A DNA stretch of 64,000 nucleotides from Thermotoga sp. SG1 (GTDB lineage Bacteria > Thermotogota > Thermotogae > Thermotogales > Thermotogaceae): NCBI RefSeq assembly GCF_002865985.1, contig NZ_LNDD01000004.1, positions 1 through 64,000 on the forward strand. The letters run 5' to 3'. The notes beneath the pieces are model-generated. The model was given only the letters and a program-made list of their open reading frames with translations. It did not search any database and was not told the DNA's origin. Of this stretch, positions 54,367 through 64,000 are shown in pieces. The position numbers were made by a program, and so were the translations under genes. Numbering within the stretch: position 1 is the first letter of the stretch; the number at the start of each line of letters is the position of its first letter.

Positions 54367-54677
54367 ACAACTACACCTTCTTTTTCGATGTTGATGATGA
54401 ACGGAAGGACTCCCCTGTATCTATCCCATTCCTTTCTCGAATAAACGCTTACATCCAGAACAACATCGTATTTGAGGTTGAGTTCATAAGCAATGTCGTA
54501 AATAGATTCCCTCACTTTAATATCAACGTCTCTGTCCAGTATCACAAGGATATCAATATCCGATTCCTCTTCGGCTTTGTCTCTTGCACGAGAACCGAAT
54601 AGTATAACCTCCACCTTGCCAAATTTTTCAGAAACCTTTTCCTTGAATTCCGCTACTATTTGGAGTATTTCCATCAT
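54363..54677 (-). CDS. MNT nucleotidyltransferase (antitoxin-type)
   Basis: A 104-residue minimal nucleotidyltransferase with the full active-site motif VEVILFGSRARDKAEEESDIDILVIL (GSRAR followed by DxD) and a later VVLDVSVYSRKEW with the third acid. In HepT-MntA pairs such enzymes AMPylate the HEPN toxin. ATG 54677 is chosen because GGAGGTGAT lies directly upstream; longer frames run into the PglZ-like gene. It overlaps the stop of that fragment (ATGA) and the HEPN start (ATGA), giving three coupled reading frames. Confidence 0.87.
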   Translation of the reverse strand: MMEILQIVAEFKEKVSEKFGKVEVILFGSRARDKAEEESDIDILVILDRDVDIKVRESIYDIAYELNLKYDVVLDVSVYSRKEWDRYRGVLPFIINIEKEGVVV

Positions 54678-54976
54678 TTCATCACCTCCAGAACAGGTAC
54701 AAAGCACTCCATCAAACTCAGGCCACCGTGGATATAAATACTGTATCCTCCAGGAACAGGCCACGAATAGCGAGATTTTGCCAAATAATACCCATTAAAC
54801 TCCTTTCTTTTCATCCCCACTTTTTCACAACAAACTGACAGGATTATATCTTTCAGAATATCTCTTTTTTCTACAATGTTGATTTGTTTCCTACAATCGA
54901 TTTTACTCCAAGTTAAGATGATAACATCAAAGTATCTGAAAACTATTAGACGGTGTTCACATGTAGAGAACAGCAT
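54674..54976 (-). pseudogene. C-terminal remnant of a PglZ-like alkaline-phosphatase-superfamily protein
   Basis: The last 45 codons read GYYLAKSRYSWPVPGGYSIY, then IHGGLSLMECFVPVLEV and MK. The HGGLS-x-x-E-x-x-VPV pattern is the characteristic end of PglZ domains, core BREX proteins. A full PglZ has 600-900 residues, but here the frame is closed by a stop just before 54976 and only about 50 bases remain before the terminator of the next gene, so the body of the gene is lost. The stop overlaps the MNT start as ATGA, so pglZ once led this minus-strand operon. Confidence 0.6.
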
Positions 54977-55025
54977 TCATATCTGATGAAAACATGCGGC
55001 AGATGACAAGGTTTTGTTTACAGCA

Positions 55026-55058
55026 CCAAAAAAACAGGCTCTCCCACTGGGGAGCCTG
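55026..55058 (-). terminator. terminator of the DUF438 sensor gene
   Basis: On the minus strand CAGGCTCCC pairs with GGG-A-GAGCCTG (one bulged A) around a short loop and is followed by TGTTTTTTTGG. It is 25 bases beyond the stop of the sensor gene and marks the chromosomal edge of the defence region. Confidence 0.8.
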
Positions 55059-55082
55059 GAAGTGTCGGGATTTTCCTGGGTA

Positions 55083-56381
55083 TTACTCCCAGTCCAGGAG
55101 TCTTTTTTCTCCCTCGAGTTTTCTTATGTCGGTGATGTCCTGAACGACTTCGAGGGTGCCCATGTAGTTTCCATTTTCATCCAGAACAGGGAAGTATCTT
55201 ATGTGGATCTTTCTCTCCCCCATGTTGATCCAGAACTCTGCAGGGTCTTTTCTTCCCTCTTTGAAGGCCTTCAGGATCTTGTTCACGATATGAACGCTTC
55301 TTGGTGGGTGACAGAACTGTACCGGTCTTCCGAGGACGGTGGGTGATCTGTGGAATATCCTGTGGCTTTCTGAGAAGAAACGAACTCTGTCGTGTTTGTC
55401 CACAAAGGTGACATCGATTGGCAAAGTCTTGAAAATTGCGTTCAACTCCTCTATGGAAAGATATCCGCTTTTCAGTTTCAGATCATTTTCTCGAACAAGT
55501 GAATACTCAGTGTCAGGTCTGAGTGCTCCTACAACCCTTTTGATCTCTTCGGGTAGCTTTTCGTACGTTTCGGGAGAAACGGTTGGGTCTATCTGGTGTG
55601 GAAGGAGTGGCTCTGCAGAAGTTTCCCACTCTTTCACCACTTCCACCTTGTAGTATCCTATGTCTTTTTCAAACATCTTTATGGCCTTCCATTCACCTTC
55701 GGAGAGAAGAACCTTCAAAGTTGGATAGAGGATGTTGTTTTCTCTGAAGACCATATCCGAGAGCATCCTTGAAAGTTCGAGGGCTTCTTTTTTCAGCCGT
55801 TCATCGTCTTCTTCTTTCTTCAGAAGGTTGATCAGGAGTTTTATTTTCAATCTCACCTCATCATGTTTTGACCAGAGAACGGTGGGAACTGCGGTGATTC
55901 CCCTTCTTTCGATGTATGGAAATATCAACATCTCCTCTCTTGTGTAGTGCGTGTATCCTATTCTGGAAAGTTCCGACACGTGCTGGATGAGTTTTTCGTA
56001 GAAGTTTCTTCTTCGAGGATCTTCCTTTTGAAGGGAAAACGTACTGGAAGCCAGCAAACCCAGAGCCTCTGCGTCTTTGAGTATCTGTTTGTTCTCTTCG
56101 TACAGAGTTCTCAGAGGATGACCTTCTGGAAGGTTTTCTATTTCTCTACCAGCCTCTGATACGGCTCCCCTGAAGAACTCAACATGAAGATCGCACATCT
56201 TGATGATGTCTCTCACATTGATCTCACCTTCTCTGAGAAGTTCCTGTTCTATAACGGGAATTTCAAACGGTGACAATCTGGAAAGCAGCTCGCCAAACTG
56301 TTTCTTCAGAGACTCTATATCCTCACCTCTGTGAAGTCTCTTCAGTATGTCTTTGAAGACTTCCACCTTTTCTCTTTCCAT
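55083..56381 (-). CDS. DUF438 / hemerythrin-like / PAS sensor protein
   Basis: A 432-residue cytoplasmic protein. An N-terminal DUF438 (about 1-70) is followed by a hemerythrin-like four-helix region (about 75-215) with spaced His and Glu: HVEFFRGAVSEAG, GYTHYTREEMLIFPYIERRG, WSKHDEVRLKI and FRENNILYPTL. A PAS domain follows (about 295-425: LPIDVTFVDKHDRVRFFSESHRIFHRSP ... VRFCHPP-like VQFCHPPRSVHIVNKIL, MGTLEVVQDIT). Hemerythrin di-iron sites bind O2 or NO, so an oxygen- or NO-sensing role suits an anaerobe, but no output domain is present. ATG 56381 follows GAGGGGAG. Confidence 0.85.
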   Translation of the reverse strand: MEREKVEVFKDILKRLHRGEDIESLKKQFGELLSRLSPFEIPVIEQELLREGEINVRDIIKMCDLHVEFFRGAVSEAGREIENLPEGHPLRTLYEENKQILKDAEALGLLASSTFSLQKEDPRRRNFYEKLIQHVSELSRIGYTHYTREEMLIFPYIERRGITAVPTVLWSKHDEVRLKIKLLINLLKKEEDDERLKKEALELSRMLSDMVFRENNILYPTLKVLLSEGEWKAIKMFEKDIGYYKVEVVKEWETSAEPLLPHQIDPTVSPETYEKLPEEIKRVVGALRPDTEYSLVRENDLKLKSGYLSIEELNAIFKTLPIDVTFVDKHDRVRFFSESHRIFHRSPTVLGRPVQFCHPPRSVHIVNKILKAFKEGRKDPAEFWINMGERKIHIRYFPVLDENGNYMGTLEVVQDITDIRKLEGEKRLLDWE

Positions 56382-56423
56382 ACCGATCACTCCCCTCAAC
56401 TATATTTAGGTAATCCTTATTAG

Positions 56424-56432
56424 ATTATAGCA
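56424..56432 (-). promoter_or_regulatory. extended -10 promoter of the sensor gene
   Basis: TGCTATAAT on the minus strand (TG one base before a perfect TATAAT) lies about 43 bases before the sensor ATG. No good -35 is seen, which extended -10 promoters tolerate. Confidence 0.5.
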
Positions 56433-56563
56433 CAGGGTGGATTGCGATGGTTTTCCTACTGCCGAACCAACCGAAGCGGATCATCGTATTACACTTTTCA
56501 AAAAATTGATTTATGTTTAGTGATATAATAACACAAACGACAGAGCAAACTGGGGGTGGGGGT

Positions 56564-59500
56564 ATGAGAAGTTTGCTTTTTTCCTTCATTATCTTTATGA
56601 CTGCTTTCCTCTTTGGAGGCTATGCGTACTTTTCAGGAGATCCCATCCTGCGAACTGGTGAAGGAATTTCTTTTGTCATTTCGGACATGGAAAATGTTGT
56701 CTTGAATGTGTGGAAAGTGGAAGACGAAGAGAAATTCTTGAGGGCTGTTTTCGCTGGAGAAAACTTCGATTTCTGGTGGCAGAAAAACAACCCCCTCGTT
56801 TACAGAAAAACGTTCTCTTCAAGGAACGAGTGGAAAAGATTCTCTGTGCCCTTGAAAGAAAAGGGCTTTTATTTTGCTACTCTGACTTCTCCAGCACCCT
56901 TCATGTCAAAAGAGCTCGACAGAGGTTTGTTCATCGTCACCGATCTTGAGGTAATCTACTTTTCCGATGGAAAAAGGACGGTGCTCCATGTTTTTGATAT
57001 CGACGATGGTTTTGCAGAGAAAGCGGAAGTGATTCTGTACAGAGATTCGAAACCTATCGGCAGATTCTTCACCGATGAATATGGAACCGTTGAAGTTACC
57101 GATCTTTTTGACACAGTCTATGTCAGGTATAAAGACTCTCTCTTCGTCGGTGAAGTGTTCACCTCTGGAAGGACTTTTGAAGATGAAAAACTCTTTTTCA
57201 TCACAGACAGGCCCATTTACAAACCGTCCGATACCGTTTACTTCAGAGGACAGCTTTTCAAAGTTGATGGAAACGTGTACAAGGCTTTTGAAAAAACAGA
57301 AGTAACCGTGACTGTTTTTGATACGAAGGAAAACGAAATCTACAGGTCAACTTTTGAAACCAACTCACTCGGAGGCTTCAACGGAAGTTTGAAATTACCA
57401 GACACGGCTCCAGTTGGTCTTTACAGGATAAAGATCGAGCATGGTGAGAACACGTTCTGGGAGAACTTTCTGGTTGAGGAGTACAGAAAGCCAGAATACA
57501 GAGTAAACATCGAAACCGACAGGGAAACGTACATATCCGGAGAAGTTATAAACTACCGAATCAGAGTTAAGTATTTCAACGATCAGCCGGTCGAAAAAGC
57601 AGAGGTTGCCTACTACGTCCATGCGTTCCCAGAAGACGAAAGTGGTTATTTGGTCTACAGAGGAACAGGCTTCACGAACGAAAAGGGAGTTCTGGAGTTT
57701 GGTGTGAAGACCCAAGAAGGTTTTCAGGGGGTCTACGTTCTGGAGGTCATCGTGGCAGACGTGAGTCAGAGGCAGATCGAAGAGAAAAAGAATGTGAAGG
57801 TATACGCTGATGACGTTTTAATCTCTCCACAGGACAGTTTCGTTTACACATCCCCTGGAAATCAGGTGAGGATGACTGTGAAGGTAACGGATCTGTCGGG
57901 AAACCCTCTGGAAGGTGTTCTCTACGTCTTGCACGATGATTCAACGAGCACGGCGGTTGTGGAAAACGGCGAAGCAACTTTCGACTTCGTTCCATATGAA
58001 GCCAGGTGCTATAAACTGGAACTGTCTTTCAAGAAGGCAAAAACGCATGTTTACGTGTGTGCCTACCATGGTGCAAGAACGAGCAATGAGTTCGTGATCA
58101 TCACAGAGAGCGATACGGTGAAACCTGGTGATAGAATACCGATTCGTCTCCTTGCCCCTGGTAGTGTGAAGGGTGTTCTGGGAATTGCTTCGAAGAGGAT
58201 CTACAAAACAATTCCCGTTGTCTTCACAGGTTCCACCGAACTTCTCGTTGAAATTCCTGAAGATATCCTGGAAAAGAACATTTTCTTTGTTTTTGTTGGA
58301 TTCGACGAAAAAGGTAGCATCTACCTGACCAAAAAGTTGGATGTTTCTTTGAATACCAATTTTACCGCCATGGAGATAGTGTTCGACAAAGACAAGTACG
58401 AGCCTGGAGAAATCGCACAAATCACAGTAAAATCCAGTGTGGATGAGGTTTGTATCTCGGTGGTTGATGAGGCAATATACGATCTTGTGGAAATGGAGCC
58501 TCCCCTTCTCGAAGAGTTTCTGTACCCTTCTGTGAACTATCCACAGATAAGAAATGGTTTTGCATCCAGATGGAGTCTTTACGTTTCGAGGAATTCGATC
58601 CGAAACAAACTTGCCTCGTTGCCCGAAGAGAAAACCTTTGCTGATTTCAAACAGAATGCTTTTCCCAGTAGGGTGAATGTCAGAGAATACTTTCCTGACA
58701 CGGTCCTGTGGATACCTGCGGTGAAACTCCACGATGGCACGGCGAGGATAAGTTTCAAGGTGCCAGACAGTATAACGTCGTTCAAAGCAACTGCCTATGG
58801 TTTTTCAAAGGACAGGTTTTCCCAGGGAGAAGAGCGGATCGTTGTTTCCAAGAAATTCTACATAACACCACACCTTCCCTCTTTCCTGAGAGAAGGAGAC
58901 ATCATGAGGCTATCTGCAACTGTTTTCAACAGAACGGAGAAGGAGTTTCCCGTCGAGATCAGAATAGAACTCCCTAGTAACATAAAACTCGTTGAAGGAA
59001 ATCCGTCGAGACGTTTCTTGATGGGAGCGAACTCGTCTCACACGGAGACTTGGACCGTAAAGGCGATTTCTCCTTCCGAGGAAAGTTTCGTGAAATTCTT
59101 TGCCAGTGGAGGCGATCTGAGCGATGCGATTTCACTGAAAGTTCCCGTCAAAAGGTTTGCTTTTGAGAGGGAATTTTACAGGATAGTGTTCGTAGATGGG
59201 GAAGAAACGCTGACGCTTCCAGAAGGGCCGTTTGTTTTTTCGAAGATAAGATTTTTGAGCAGCATAACACCACTCATCGAAGACAGCTTAAGGCAGCTCA
59301 TAGATTTTCCGTACGGATGTGTTGAACAGACCATGAGTCGGTTCTTCCCCGCGGTGGTTGCGGCCAACCTGGGGTTGAAGGTGGAAGATCTGGATGAAAT
59401 CATACAGAGAGGGTTGTTCAGAATATACTACTATCAGCACGCTGACGGTGGATGGGGATGGTTCGATACAGATGAAACCAACAATTTCATGACATGTTAT

Positions 59501-61171
59501 GTTATGGAAGGGCTGTATTTCACAATGAAAGCAGGCTACGATGTGGCAGAAAGTGTTGTAAATAGAGGAATAGAGTACCTCAAATCCCACCCATCTGCTT
59601 ATGGTTCTTACGTTCTGAATCTGTACGGTGTCGAACACAAGCCGTTCGAACCCAAAACTCCCGCAGATCTGGTCTTCCTGAGCATGAAATCGAAAGAAGC
59701 GCTGACAGAGGTATTGAAGTACGTCGTTCAGGACGATCAAAAAGCCTATTTGAAGGTGACCTCTGAAGATCCCCTCATCAGTGAGATTCAACTCAACAGT
59801 GTCTTACTCAGAGCCCTTGTGAAATGGAAAGAGTTCCCTGAGCTCAGAAAAAAACTGATGAATTACCTTCTTTTGAAGAAAGAAGGATATTTCTGGACCT
59901 CCACGAAGGACACTTCTTTTGCGATCCTTGCACTCCTTGAAGCGATGCCAGTGTACGAATCCACCTCTTTGAAGGTTTTAAACTCTGGAAAAGTGTTCGT
60001 ACTGGTGCCAGGGGAGGAGAGCCAACTTGTTCCTGGATCTCTGGTTGTCTCAGGTAATGGTTTGGTGGAGGTACACGTCATATATCCAGTGGTGCCGAAA
60101 GAGTCCGTGAGCGAGGGTATGAAGATAAAAAGGAAGTTCTACAAGAGGTATGAACTTTTCATAGAAGAGGAAAGAAAACTCGTGGATGTCTTTTTGCCTC
60201 TCGGAAAAGGTTACGTTCCACACTCAATACACACAGTTGAAAAGGAAGAAAATGAAGAACTCTTCATCCTGCCCTATGAACATCGGGATAAAACGTTTGA
60301 ATATTTAGGAATTACCATAAGGGTGAAAGGAAATCAGGCGGAAATAAAAGAAGAGGCGTATCCGTTTTCCAAAATAAAAACCAGAGATGGCCTGATTCTC
60401 ATAGTTTCCAAAGATGAAGTACTCGTTTATGACACAAGGAAGAACGTCATCACAAGGTATCTGGAAGTTATAGATGGTGATTTTGTTGGGGATAAAATCG
60501 TCCTTTTCAAAAAAGGAAAGGTGATAGCAGGTGAAGAAGAAATCCCCGTTCCAGAGGATGTAGCGAAGCTTTCCTGTTCAGGAAACGAACTGATTCTTAA
60601 AGGACAAAACAGAATGTACTGGTATACTGGGGGAAGGTTCGTCGAACTACCGTTTGTTGCTGAGAAAGTTTTATTGTGGGATGGTAAGAAACTTGTGGCA
60701 CAGGACGTACGTTTCAGCGGTTCTTCAAATGTGCTGGAGGGAACATACAAAGTAACTTTCGATGTCGAAGATGTGAGCGTTCAGGTTGGAGACATCGTCA
60801 AAACAATAATAAGCATTGAAGGTGATGGTGAATACCTGATCGTAGAAGATTTCATACCCTCCTGTGCTCAGGTGATTCCAAACTATAAAGAAAAAGGTGT
60901 CGAGGAAAACAAATTCGTGTATGGCTGGTATGGTTTCTGGGACGAGTGGTACTCTGGCAGGGAATTTCACAAGGATAGAGTGGCATTTTTCGCTATCTGG
61001 AATTACGGGAAAAGTTTCGAATATTTCTGGAGAGTGACATCGGATGGAGAGTTTCATCTTCTTCCGGCAAGGGTTTATTCGATGTATTCTCGTGACGTTT
61101 ACGCTCATTCAGATCCATTCGTTTTTCGCATCGGTAAACATCCTCTCGATGGAGGAGATAGTCAACCTTGA
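56564..61171 (+). CDS. bacterial alpha-2-macroglobulin-like protein
   Basis: A 1535-residue envelope protein with a signal peptide (about 1-22). Macroglobulin domains follow (FFITDRPIYKPSDTVYFRGQLFK, VEEYRKPEYRVNIETDRETYISGEVINYRIRVKYF). The A2M core has DTVLWIPAVKLHDGTARISFKVPDSITSFKATAYGFSK and the thioester motif FPYGCVEQTMSRF (Cys 919), then an alpha-alpha barrel (HADGGWGWF). The thioester traps attacking proteases. It has no clear lipobox and no PBP1c gene beside it; instead an HExxH peptidase and a DUF1175 gene follow, as in the E. coli yfa cluster. ATG 56564 follows GGGGGTGGGGG. Confidence 0.93.
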   Translation: MRSLLFSFIIFMTAFLFGGYAYFSGDPILRTGEGISFVISDMENVVLNVWKVEDEEKFLRAVFAGENFDFWWQKNNPLVYRKTFSSRNEWKRFSVPLKEKGFYFATLTSPAPFMSKELDRGLFIVTDLEVIYFSDGKRTVLHVFDIDDGFAEKAEVILYRDSKPIGRFFTDEYGTVEVTDLFDTVYVRYKDSLFVGEVFTSGRTFEDEKLFFITDRPIYKPSDTVYFRGQLFKVDGNVYKAFEKTEVTVTVFDTKENEIYRSTFETNSLGGFNGSLKLPDTAPVGLYRIKIEHGENTFWENFLVEEYRKPEYRVNIETDRETYISGEVINYRIRVKYFNDQPVEKAEVAYYVHAFPEDESGYLVYRGTGFTNEKGVLEFGVKTQEGFQGVYVLEVIVADVSQRQIEEKKNVKVYADDVLISPQDSFVYTSPGNQVRMTVKVTDLSGNPLEGVLYVLHDDSTSTAVVENGEATFDFVPYEARCYKLELSFKKAKTHVYVCAYHGARTSNEFVIITESDTVKPGDRIPIRLLAPGSVKGVLGIASKRIYKTIPVVFTGSTELLVEIPEDILEKNIFFVFVGFDEKGSIYLTKKLDVSLNTNFTAMEIVFDKDKYEPGEIAQITVKSSVDEVCISVVDEAIYDLVEMEPPLLEEFLYPSVNYPQIRNGFASRWSLYVSRNSIRNKLASLPEEKTFADFKQNAFPSRVNVREYFPDTVLWIPAVKLHDGTARISFKVPDSITSFKATAYGFSKDRFSQGEERIVVSKKFYITPHLPSFLREGDIMRLSATVFNRTEKEFPVEIRIELPSNIKLVEGNPSRRFLMGANSSHTETWTVKAISPSEESFVKFFASGGDLSDAISLKVPVKRFAFEREFYRIVFVDGEETLTLPEGPFVFSKIRFLSSITPLIEDSLRQLIDFPYGCVEQTMSRFFPAVVAANLGLKVEDLDEIIQRGLFRIYYYQHADGGWGWFDTDETNNFMTCYVMEGLYFTMKAGYDVAESVVNRGIEYLKSHPSAYGSYVLNLYGVEHKPFEPKTPADLVFLSMKSKEALTEVLKYVVQDDQKAYLKVTSEDPLISEIQLNSVLLRALVKWKEFPELRKKLMNYLLLKKEGYFWTSTKDTSFAILALLEAMPVYESTSLKVLNSGKVFVLVPGEESQLVPGSLVVSGNGLVEVHVIYPVVPKESVSEGMKIKRKFYKRYELFIEEERKLVDVFLPLGKGYVPHSIHTVEKEENEELFILPYEHRDKTFEYLGITIRVKGNQAEIKEEAYPFSKIKTRDGLILIVSKDEVLVYDTRKNVITRYLEVIDGDFVGDKIVLFKKGKVIAGEEEIPVPEDVAKLSCSGNELILKGQNRMYWYTGGRFVELPFVAEKVLLWDGKKLVAQDVRFSGSSNVLEGTYKVTFDVEDVSVQVGDIVKTIISIEGDGEYLIVEDFIPSCAQVIPNYKEKGVEENKFVYGWYGFWDEWYSGREFHKDRVAFFAIWNYGKSFEYFWRVTSDGEFHLLPARVYSMYSRDVYAHSDPFVFRIGKHPLDGGDSQP

Positions 61172-61595
61172 ACTGGTCTCCCTGGAAAGGTTCGTGAAGA
61201 TATGCGAATTCCTCGGGGTTGAACCGGCTACAGATGTGACGATCTTTGAATGCAGTACTCTTGAAGAATACAGCAGAATAACCGGCATGCCTTACTATAT
61301 AGGAGCCATTTACCAGGATGGCATCATTTACACCCAACCTTTTGAGACGCTTCGAAGGAAAGGTTGCCTCGAGGATGTTTTCATCCATGAACTTCTCCAT
61401 CATGTCCTTGAGAAGTACTTTGACCTTTCGGAGTGGATGGAAGAGGGTCTGATACTTTTCCTTCTTGGTGTGAAGCCTGAGAAGATCTATGGCTATCACA
61501 GAGATTGTCTTTTGAGGATCATGAAGGTGGTTCGATATGAAGAAATACCTGATTTTATTGATCGTTACAGGCGTCCTTCTGTGGAACATCGTTGA
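61149..61595 (+). CDS. zinc metallopeptidase-like protein (HExxH)
   Basis: A 148-residue protein with [31 protein letters not shown] (about residues 75-105). This gives the HExxH zinc site and, 14 residues on, WMEEG with the third ligand Glu, the gluzincin (peptidase MA) pattern. It has no signal peptide in the chosen frame. The start at ATG 61149 overlaps the end of the macroglobulin gene by 23 bases; no good ribosome site is visible, so translation is probably coupled. The next gene starts inside its 3' end. Its protease role beside a protease-trapping protein is suggestive only. Confidence 0.75.
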   Translation: MEEIVNLELVSLERFVKICEFLGVEPATDVTIFECSTLEEYSRITGMPYYIGAIYQDGIIYTQPFETLRRKGCLEDVFIHELLHHVLEKYFDLSEWMEEGLILFLLGVKPEKIYGYHRDCLLRIMKVVRYEEIPDFIDRYRRPSVEHR

Positions 61596-62489
61596 AATAA
61601 TCACGTTCGATGTGAAGGTTTTGAAGGATACTTTTGTTCTGAAAGACGTTCAGGATGTTTTTGTTCCCCTGGAGTTTAAAGGAGCGAGTGTGAACTGTTC
61701 AAAGGATTTTGTTCTTAAAGAGGGCGGTGTTGTTATAAAGAACGCAAAACCAGGTGAGGTCATAAGCATGTCCTTCAGGAGTGGAGGAATTTTCAGGGTA
61801 AAAAAAGAGTGGAAGATCACGATGAAACCGAGTGAAGAAGATTCGGATGGCGATGGATACCCGGACTCTCTGGAACTGAACAGTGAGGACAGAGAAAGGT
61901 TCAGAAACTGGTTCATCTGGATAGCACTGTCTTCGTTTAAAAACGATCCTCCCCACTGGCCCAGAAACGAGAGGGACTGTTCAGGATTTGTCAGATACTG
62001 TGTGAGAGAGGCTTTGAAGAAACACACGGCGAACTGGTTTTCTCTCTCCGGGTACGATGGGCCCATCTGGGAAGATGTGGAAAAGTACAACTATCCTAAT
62101 CTTCCTCTGGTTGGTACGAAGATATTCAGAATAAAGCCTGGTCCATACAACGGCCCAGACGAGTTTGCAAACTTTGCCATCGCAAGAATACTCGTGGAAT
62201 GCAGCATGGATTTCATCACAAAGGATGTTTCTCAGGCACTTCCGGGTGATATAGCGGTTTTCTTTCACCCTCAAGACGTTCAAATGCCTTACCACCTCAT
62301 GATCTTTGTGGGAAACCTGAACACAGCAGAACACGAGGGATGGTTTGTGTATCACACAGGACCACTCGGTGAAAATCAGGGAGAACTCAGATTTGTCAGA
62401 TACTCGGAACTCGTGAATTATGATCCATCCTGGGCTCCACTGGAGATCAACCCGCACTTTCTGGGATTCTACAGGTTTAAATTTTTGAA

Positions 62490-62493
<4 letters not shown>
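61537..62493 (+). CDS. DUF1175 family protein
   Basis: A 318-residue exported protein with an N-terminal anchor (about 1-22), a beta region, a [12 protein letters not shown] calcium-type loop (about residues 101-112) and the DUF1175 domain. That domain has [18 protein letters not shown] with a likely nucleophile Cys, [12 protein letters not shown] and PYHLMIFVG, an NlpC/P60-like order of Cys and His. E. coli YfaT is of this family and lies beside YfaS, an alpha-2-macroglobulin, so the linkage seen here is conserved across phyla. The start has AAGGTGG before it. Ends four bases into the convergent regulator gene. Confidence 0.85.

Positions 62494-64000
<1,507 letters not shown>

Overview
The window reads as a chromosomal segment of a Thermotoga species. 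The 60-residue 4Fe-4S ferredoxin beside dnaA, the S-adenosylhomocysteine/methylthioadenosine deaminase after a CBS protein, the ribose operon, the fused Nnr enzyme and the overall order match what I remember of Thermotoga maritima locus tags around TM0918 to TM0990. From memory, the deaminase differs from the T. maritima protein at many positions, so a sister lineage such as T. neapolitana or a relative is more likely than T. maritima itself; this is recall, not a search. Genes are tightly packed, commonly with ATGA stop/start overlaps. No rRNA, tRNA or CRISPR array was seen.

Layout. 1-8 kb: end of a chemoreceptor, then a plus-strand run (OsmC-like protein, iron alcohol dehydrogenase, lytic transglycosylase, NAD(P)HX repair enzyme, TPR protein, radical SAM enzyme, trmB) meeting dnaA and ferredoxin on the minus strand. 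8-11 kb: a MoxR ATPase/VWA-metallopeptidase-like module. 11-21 kb: an Mrr-like membrane pair, a beta-propeller protein, an anion transporter, a CBS protein, the deaminase, a PadR regulator and methyltransferase, panD, a pseudouridine synthase and two envelope proteins. 21-28 kb: glnA, further envelope proteins, and a cytochrome-b5-like pair whose periplasmic member is broken by a frameshift at an A6 run. 28.5-34.3 kb: the autoregulated ribose operon rbsKRDACB with its promoter and tandem LacI-type operators. 34.4-40.2 kb: lemA, a TPM protein, an M3 peptidase and larCBE. 40.4 kb: a tyrosine recombinase.

41.2-55 kb is the accessory region: a decayed phage-defence island. The plus-strand operon encodes a HARE-HTH/endonuclease-like protein, a SNF2 helicase with a DUF3883-type tail, a wrecked MNT-HEPN pair, a DUF1156 adenine methylase and a DUF499 ATPase. 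It faces a minus-strand group made of the tail of a probable PglZ protein, an intact MNT-HEPN pair and a 37-codon ORF. Upstream are a broken DUF234-type ATPase and a broken GGDEF gene. The toolkit resembles BREX type 3 and class 1 DISARM without matching either, and the ATGA overlaps show that an MNT-HEPN module was once wired into the operon itself.

55-64 kb returns to ordinary chromosome: a DUF438/hemerythrin/PAS sensor, a cell-envelope cluster of alpha-2-macroglobulin with intact thioester, an HExxH peptidase and a DUF1175 protein, then an AraC regulator divergent from an aldo/keto reductase that runs off the window.
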